64,000 bases of DNA. It comes from UBA6107 sp964459385 (GTDB taxonomy: Bacteria > Chloroflexota > Anaerolineae > Anaerolineales > Anaerolineaceae). Below, one piece after another: positions 59,461 to 64,000 of the stretch (positions are counted from its first letter, which is position 1; each line of letters begins with the position of its first letter). A program made the position numbers and the translations under genes. The stretch spans positions 62,001-126,000 of the forward strand of contig CAYWLG010000003.1 of the NCBI GenBank assembly GCA_964459385.1, written 5' to 3'. The notes under the pieces were generated by a model that was not told the DNA's origin, made no database searches, and saw nothing but the letters and a program-made list of their open reading frames with translations.

Positions 59461-60630
59461 TTAATCAGGTTTTTTGATCTGCCGGTTCACAATAAACGCC
59501 ACGACCATCAATGCCACCAGCACCCCAATGAAGTAGGTGCCGGAGCGCATGCCATAATTTTGCAAAAACACCCCCTGCACCCACGGGAAGAGCGAGCCGC
59601 CGATCGAACCCATCGCCGTGGTCACCCCGCCAGCCTGCCCGGGTGCGTGGCGAAAGGCGTTGGTCATCACCGCCATCAGAGTGGGGTAGATCGCGCCAAA
59701 GCCCAGGCCCATCACCAGAATGGCCAAAATGCTCAGGGCGCCGCTGCCGTACCCCAAAAGGAAGATACCCGCCCCCACAAAGGCGATCGCCAGGCACAGC
59801 TTGAGCAAATTCCCATCAGAAACGCGCAACCCCAGCAGTGCGCCCATCAACCGGCCACCGGTCAAAGCCAGCCAGAAAGCGGATGTAGCCATGGCAGCCA
59901 ATTCGATGGGTAGGGAGGTGGTGTTTTGCAGATAGGTGGTGGACCACCCACCTACGGTCGCTTCGGTGCCCACGTAGATCAGCACGATAAGGCTCAACGA
60001 CCACAAAAAGGGCGAGCGGGTAACGCGCGTGTTCTGCTGTGGCTTATTAGGATCGCTTGTCGCTTCGAGCTGAAGGGTGAAAATGCTCACGATCATGGCC
60101 AGCGAAACAGCGACCATCCCAACGGCCCCCAGCCAAAAAGCCGGGGCACCCTCTTTCCATAAATATAAAGAAAGGCTCACCAGTAATGGGCCGGCAAAAG
60201 CCCCAATGCCGTAGAACACGTTCAGCCAGTTGACCGCGCTGACACTTTTTTCTTTAAAAACACGCCCCACCAGCACATTACCGCACAGGTTGGCCGTGCC
60301 ATACCCCAGCCCTGCCACGAAGATCAAGCCAAAGGTAAGCGGCAGCCAGCGGCTGAAGGTGGATGCGGTCATGGCCACCGCGTAAAGGATGAAGGCCACG
60401 GCCAGTGCGCGGTGCTGCCCCCAGCGGTCGGTCAGGCGCCCCAGGGTCATGTTGGCCAGTAAAGCGCCGGCAAACATGGCGGTGAACACACCGCCGATCT
60501 CGGCCAAAGTGGCCTGATTGTTGGCTGCAAACTGGTTCAGCAGCGGGCCCATCGCTGCGGCGATGATTCCCATCGAGAGGTACCCCAGGCAGGTAAAGAT
60601 CAAGATTCGTTTTGCAGTTCGGTCATCCAT
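59461..60630 (-). CDS. MFS transporter, FucP/sugar-permease-like
   Basis: About 389 residues with 12 membrane segments. The cytoplasmic loop MTLGRLTDRWGQHRAL is the MFS motif A, and VGTEATVGGWSTTYLQ resembles sugar MFS proteins. The substrate is unknown. I start at the ATG at 60630 with GGAAAA upstream; the extra 18 codons to 60684 lie inside an inverted repeat and are probably untranslated. It follows the ABC exporter on the same strand, about 100 bases apart. Confidence 0.82.
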   Translation of the reverse strand: MDDRTAKRILIFTCLGYLSMGIIAAAMGPLLNQFAANNQATLAEIGGVFTAMFAGALLANMTLGRLTDRWGQHRALAVAFILYAVAMTASTFSRWLPLTFGLIFVAGLGYGTANLCGNVLVGRVFKEKSVSAVNWLNVFYGIGAFAGPLLVSLSLYLWKEGAPAFWLGAVGMVAVSLAMIVSIFTLQLEATSDPNKPQQNTRVTRSPFLWSLSLIVLIYVGTEATVGGWSTTYLQNTTSLPIELAAMATSAFWLALTGGRLMGALLGLRVSDGNLLKLCLAIAFVGAGIFLLGYGSGALSILAILVMGLGFGAIYPTLMAVMTNAFRHAPGQAGGVTTAMGSIGGSLFPWVQGVFLQNYGMRSGTYFIGVLVALMVVAFIVNRQIKKPD

Positions 60631-60654
60631 CAAATTTTTCCGGGCATACAGGAT

Positions 60655-60684
60655 ATGAGATCGGGAAGTAACGCCCGATCTCAT
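60655..60684. repeat. Perfect 11-bp inverted repeat between the ABC exporter and the MFS gene
   Basis: ATGAGATCGGG (60655-60665), an 8-base spacer and CCCGATCTCAT (60674-60684). No T-run follows in either direction, so it may be an RNA leader element, a weak terminator or an operator. Confidence 0.7.
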
Positions 60685-60730
60685 TGAAGATCATCAACTC
60701 TGTGCTTAATTGTAAACCCGCGCCGCCAAA

Positions 60731-62671
60731 TCAGCCTTCAATATAGCCCTGCTGACCGGCCTTTCGGTATTGTGTTTTATACAGGTTGGCATAAAGTCCG
60801 TTTTGGGCCAGCAGTTCAGGGTGGGTGCCGTGCTCCACGATCTGGCCGCGATCTACCACCAAAATGAGATTGGCCGCCAGGATGGTGCTGAGGCGGTGAG
60901 CGATCACGATGCTGGTGCGGCCGGCCATGACGCGCTTGAGCGCATCCTGGATCAACGCTTCCGATTCGCTGTCGAGGCTGCTGGTGGCTTCATCGAGCAC
61001 CAGAATTCGCGGATCTTTGAGAATGACGCGTGCCAGGGCAATGCGCTGCTTCTCGCCGCCGCTCAACCGGTAACCGCGTTCACCCACGATGGTGTCGTAG
61101 CCATCGGACAGCTCACTGATGAAATTGTGAATGTTGGCCGCCTTACAAGCTGCCTCGAGCTCGGCCTGGGTCGCCGTTTGGCGGGCATAAAGCAGATTGG
61201 TGCGGATGGTATCGTGAAAGAGGGTGGTTTCCTGTGTGACCATGCCGATCTGAGCCGTGATGGAATCGAGGGTGAGCTCGCGCAGGTCATGTCCATCGAT
61301 GAGGATGCGACCTTCGGTTGGGTCATACAGGCGCGGGATCAGGTAAGTGAGCGTGGTTTTGCCCGCACCGCTTGGCCCCACCAAAGCCACCAACTGACCG
61401 GGCGCCACATGAAAGCTGATCTCTTTGAGCGCGTAGGTGCGCGCTTGCGAATGCTGCTCGCTTTCTTCAACGTGCGTTTCTCCGTTCTGGCCCGAAAGCA
61501 CGGTCACCACGTTATCGATGGAGCCGTAACGGTGCACATCGCTCAGAAAGTGCTCATCGCCCTTTTCATATTTAAAGGAAACATTATCAAAGAGGATATC
61601 GCCTTTGACATCCGTCAAGGCCAGTGCGTCGGGCTTCTCATCGATTTCGAGCGGCAGGTCGAGCACTTCAAAAACACGCTCAAAGCTGACAATCGAGGTG
61701 GCGAATTCCACAGGCGCATTGGCCAGCCCCTGCAGGGCTGAATATAAATTCCCCAGATAAGAACCAAAGGCCACGATGGTGCCCACCGTGAAGGTGCCGA
61801 TGATCACCAGGTAACCGCCCAGCCCGTAAACAAAGCTCGAACCCACGGCGCTGATCAGCCCCACAATGGCTATGAACAGCGAACCGGTAAAGGCCCGCTG
61901 TACGCCCTGCTGCATGACATATCGCGAACGCTCGCTGAAACGATCCACCTCAAGGTCGCGCTGGCCGAACAACTTCACCAGCAGGGCGCCGCCGATGTTG
62001 AGCGTTTCATTCATCATGGCATTCATCTGGGCGTTGGCTTCCATCTGCCGGTGGGCGATATCGCGCAGCTTTACGCTCAATTTGCGGGTGGCCAGCAAAA
62101 ACAGCGGCATAATGACCATCGCCACCAGAGTCAGGTGCCATTCCATCACCAGCATCACCACCAGAACAGCCACCGCCTGGATCACATTGGTCACGATGCC
62201 CACAATGGTGCTGCTGATGGCGGTCTGCGCCCCCACCACATCGTTGTTCAGACGGCTCATCAGCTCGCCCACCCGGGTATTGGTGAAGAAGCGCAGCGAC
62301 ATGCGCTGCAAACGGGTGTACAAAGCTACACGCAGGTCGTAGATCACGCCCTCACCCACGCTGGAACTGACGCGGCGCTGTAAAACGGTGAGACCGCCAT
62401 TGGTGGCCGGTAAAGCCAGCATTCCCAGTGAGAGCCAGATCAACTGGTGGACATCTTTTTGTGGGATGGCCTGATCGATCAAGCGTCGAATGATCAACGG
62501 GGTGAGCAGCCCCAAACCGGCTGAAAGCAAGATCAGGAACAATAAAAGAATCAGCGCTCCCCAGTAAGGCCGGGCATAAGCCAGCACACGCTTGAGCAAA
62601 ACGCCGGTGATCTTGGGTTTTTCCTCAGCGGCATGGATAACGCTGTGTAACGGACCATGATGCATTCCCAT
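60731..62671 (-). CDS. ABC exporter, fused membrane and ATPase domains (MsbA/MDR-like)
   Basis: 646 residues: six membrane helices in the first ~330 residues and a nucleotide-binding domain after ~355. Walker A is GPSGAGKT (432-439); the signature RLSGGEKQR and Walker B RILVLDEATSSLDSE follow. A hydrophilic insertion of ~40 residues (about 372-410, with NVVTVLSGQNGETHVEESEQ) interrupts the start of the ATPase domain. It acts as a homodimer or heterodimer exporting lipids or drugs. AAAGGAAAG precedes the ATG. Confidence 0.9.
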   Translation of the reverse strand: MGMHHGPLHSVIHAAEEKPKITGVLLKRVLAYARPYWGALILLLFLILLSAGLGLLTPLIIRRLIDQAIPQKDVHQLIWLSLGMLALPATNGGLTVLQRRVSSSVGEGVIYDLRVALYTRLQRMSLRFFTNTRVGELMSRLNNDVVGAQTAISSTIVGIVTNVIQAVAVLVVMLVMEWHLTLVAMVIMPLFLLATRKLSVKLRDIAHRQMEANAQMNAMMNETLNIGGALLVKLFGQRDLEVDRFSERSRYVMQQGVQRAFTGSLFIAIVGLISAVGSSFVYGLGGYLVIIGTFTVGTIVAFGSYLGNLYSALQGLANAPVEFATSIVSFERVFEVLDLPLEIDEKPDALALTDVKGDILFDNVSFKYEKGDEHFLSDVHRYGSIDNVVTVLSGQNGETHVEESEQHSQARTYALKEISFHVAPGQLVALVGPSGAGKTTLTYLIPRLYDPTEGRILIDGHDLRELTLDSITAQIGMVTQETTLFHDTIRTNLLYARQTATQAELEAACKAANIHNFISELSDGYDTIVGERGYRLSGGEKQRIALARVILKDPRILVLDEATSSLDSESEALIQDALKRVMAGRTSIVIAHRLSTILAANLILVVDRGQIVEHGTHPELLAQNGLYANLYKTQYRKAGQQGYIEG

Positions 62672-62838
62672 AATTTCTTTCCTTTAAAAGGATATTAACC
62701 TACGAAAAGAATACCACAGAACCATTTTTTTGTCGGGTTTGGGCAATTTCAATGAATTTTTGACATTTTTAGTATGGTTTTTATGTATAATGGTAGATAG
62801 TTGCAATTAACGAAACAATTAATTTTTGGAGGAAAAAT

Positions 62839-63177
62839 ATGGCAGCAAAGTTTGAGATCAAAGAAGCAAAGAACGGACAGTTCGTTTTTGTCCTTAAGGC
62901 AGCCAACGGTGAGCCCATCCTTTCGAGCGAAACCTACAAGGCCAAGGCCAGCGCTGAAAAAGGCATTGAATCGGTGCGCAAGAACTCCCAGCTCAATTCA
63001 GCTTATGATAAGAAAGTGGCCAAAAATGGCAAGTCTTTCTTCGTGCTGAAGGCCGGCAACAATGAACCCATCGGCACCAGCGAAGAATATTCTTCAGAAT
63101 CGGCCATGGAAAAAGGCATCGAAGCGGTCAAGAAAGCAGCCGCCGACGCCAAAGTGGAAGACCTGACCGTCAAATAA
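62839..63177 (+). CDS. YegP-family (DUF1508) protein, two repeats
   Basis: 112 residues made of two DUF1508 repeats: FEIKEAKNGQFVFVLKAANGEPI (1-47, quoted in part as AKNGQFVFVLKAANGEPI) and VAKNGKSFFVLKAGNNEPI (~56-100), each ending in a helix EKGIESVRKN/EKGIEAVKKA. Two-repeat YegP proteins are common and of unknown function. TTGGAGG precedes the ATG and a terminator follows. Confidence 0.92.
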   Translation: MAAKFEIKEAKNGQFVFVLKAANGEPILSSETYKAKASAEKGIESVRKNSQLNSAYDKKVAKNGKSFFVLKAGNNEPIGTSEEYSSESAMEKGIEAVKKAAADAKVEDLTVK

Positions 63178-63201
63178 TCCGCTGCAAAATCTGCAATTTA
63201 A

Positions 63202-63241
63202 CAACACCCTCGCCCTTATTTGCATCGGGGGTGTTGCTTAT
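63202..63241 (+). terminator. Terminator-like hairpin after the YegP gene
   Basis: CAACACCC (63202-63209) pairs with GGGTGTTG (63229-63236), with partial inner pairing, followed by CTTATTCTT. Confidence 0.65.
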
Positions 63242-63298
63242 TCTTGAGTATTCATTGTGTTCCCCGTTCCCATTTTATTGGTAGCTCATGGAGGAGCA

Positions 63299-63796
63299 AT
63301 GTCTGAACCCAAAGTTTCACGCCCCAAATTCCCCGATGGTTATCTTGAAGCGCCCAAAAATCTTTTAGGCTGGGCCGATGTAGAAGAACACTTCGCTCAG
63401 GCTGTCAATTATTGGGTCTGTACCACGCAACCCAATGGTCATCCGCACGTGGTACCCAAATGGGGCGTGTGGCTGGGCCGGCAGTTCTACTTTGATGGCA
63501 GCCCCGAAACCAAACATGCGCGCAACCTGCAAAGCAACCCCAACGTTGCCGTACATCTTGAAAGTGGTGATAAGGTGGTCATTCTGTACGGCACTGGCCA
63601 GGCAATCACCAAACCAAGCTCGGAGGTTGCCCAAGCGGTTGCCGCCCTGTATGGCAAAAAGTATCGCAAATTAGGGTACGCACCCGAACCCACTCAATGG
63701 GATAACGGCGGTCTTTTTAGTGTGACGGCGCACAAAGTGCTCGCCTGGACCCAGTTCACCGAAGACCCCACCCGGTTCATTTTTGAAGAGGATTAA
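63299..63796 (+). CDS. Pyridoxamine 5'-phosphate oxidase-family protein
   Basis: 165 residues of the split beta-barrel flavin-binding fold: YWVCTTQPNGHPHVVPKWGVWL, FDGSPETKHARNLQSNPNVAVHLE and the C-terminal HKVLAWTQFTEDPTRFIFE (each quoted in part here: TTQPNGHPHVVPKWG, HARNLQSNPNVAVHLE). This group includes FMN- and F420-dependent enzymes. I start at the ATG at 63299, with GGAGGAG immediately upstream; a longer frame to 63257 lacks a site. The next gene starts one base after its stop. Confidence 0.85.
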   Translation: MSEPKVSRPKFPDGYLEAPKNLLGWADVEEHFAQAVNYWVCTTQPNGHPHVVPKWGVWLGRQFYFDGSPETKHARNLQSNPNVAVHLESGDKVVILYGTGQAITKPSSEVAQAVAALYGKKYRKLGYAPEPTQWDNGGLFSVTAHKVLAWTQFTEDPTRFIFEED

Positions 63797-63797
63797 C

Positions 63798-64000
63798 ATG
63801 AGTGACGATTCGTTGAAAGAAACGCTGCGGTCTATGATCAACAGCTTGCTGGATGAAACATTCGAATCGGTGCAGGGCATCTATCTGGATAAGGGCACTT
63901 CGCTTTTTGAAACACTGGCGAATATCAGCGCTGCTCAAGCATCGCTGCCGGTGTCAGAAAAATGTGCCTCTCTGGCCGCCCAGGTGAAGCACGTAAATTT
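63798..64000 (+). CDS. DinB-like protein (N-terminal part only)
   Basis: The frame begins at the ATG at 63798 and runs off the window. The visible 67 residues (MSDDSLKETLRSMINSLLDE, then YLDKGTSLFETLANISAAQA) form amphipathic helices like the first helices of DinB-family metalloproteins, ending in a QVKHVNF segment that could hold the first metal histidine. It is one base after the upstream oxidase gene and probably co-transcribed. Confidence 0.55.
   Translation, partial: MSDDSLKETLRSMINSLLDETFESVQGIYLDKGTSLFETLANISAAQASLPVSEKCASLAAQVKHVN

Noticed and set aside
60770..61741. A 323-codon plus-strand frame inside the ABC exporter gene
   Set aside because: The minus strand has intact Walker A, signature and Walker B motifs; the plus frame has no domain.
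1..64000. CRISPR arrays, insertion sequences, prophage genes, tRNA or rRNA genes
   Set aside because: No regular direct repeats, transposases, integrases, phage structural genes, cloverleaf or rRNA-like sequence was seen. A tRNA or covariance-model scan would be decisive but could not be run.

Overview
The window reads as one contiguous stretch of bacterial chromosome with tight gene packing, many 4-base ATGA or TGATG overlaps, moderate-to-high GC, and no rRNA, tRNA, insertion sequence, prophage or CRISPR array that I can see. Several traits point to Chloroflexota, probably class Anaerolineae: lipoproteins whose lipobox is followed by long Thr/Ala/Pro/Glu-rich linkers, a large set of MalFG-type sugar importers with LacI control, extracellular Thr-Pro tails, and a mitochondrial-like citrate synthase. 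This assignment is inference from style, since no marker gene is present.

Layout. Positions 1-18.7 kb are a patchwork of single genes and short operons: a serine hydrolase and a Bcr/CflA exporter, a nitroreductase, VOC and GNAT enzymes, a SnoaL-like gene broken by an in-frame stop, a ClC-type channel opposite its likely TetR regulator, an aldo/keto reductase, a PIN-domain toxin-antitoxin pair, pirin, an esterase, hemerythrin, DinB, YdeI-like and BioF-like enzymes, and several unknown proteins. Positions 18.8-23.5 kb are a polyamine/iron/phosphonate-type ABC importer with a HAD-IB phosphatase as its last gene.

Positions 23.5-36.4 kb are the most interesting part. A LacI regulator stands opposite a promoter with a perfect palindromic operator, which drives a sugar ABC importer, two glycosidases (six-hairpin and GH31), glucuronate isomerase, an SDR-type fructuronate reductase, a LarA-superfamily enzyme and gluconokinase. 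Mannonate dehydratase and KDG kinase are absent. Because D-mannonate and D-gluconate are C2 epimers and LarA-type enzymes act at the C2 of 2-hydroxy acids, the operon reads as a complete alternative route: glucuronate, fructuronate, mannonate, gluconate, 6-phosphogluconate. I treat this as the main candidate for an undescribed system.

Positions 36.5-52.8 kb hold a VanZ-like protein, an EamA transporter, proBA, an Asp/Glu racemase, a membrane protein combining a helix-hairpin-helix region with a coiled coil, a fused iron-sulfur/molybdenum hydroxylase, an F420-type reductase opposite an HxlR regulator, YibE/F, adenosine deaminase, and two neighbouring proteins built from an unnamed ~50-residue module. 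Positions 52.8-59.4 kb are a cluster for the oxidative arm of the TCA cycle: citrate synthase and an IclR regulator on one strand, isocitrate dehydrogenase and aconitase on the other. The intergenic region between them carries two copies of GGGAC-N3-GTCCC. The isocitrate dehydrogenase has lost all the classic NADP-binding residues. The window closes with an MFS transporter, an ABC exporter, a YegP-type protein, a flavin/PLP-type oxidase and the start of a DinB-like gene.
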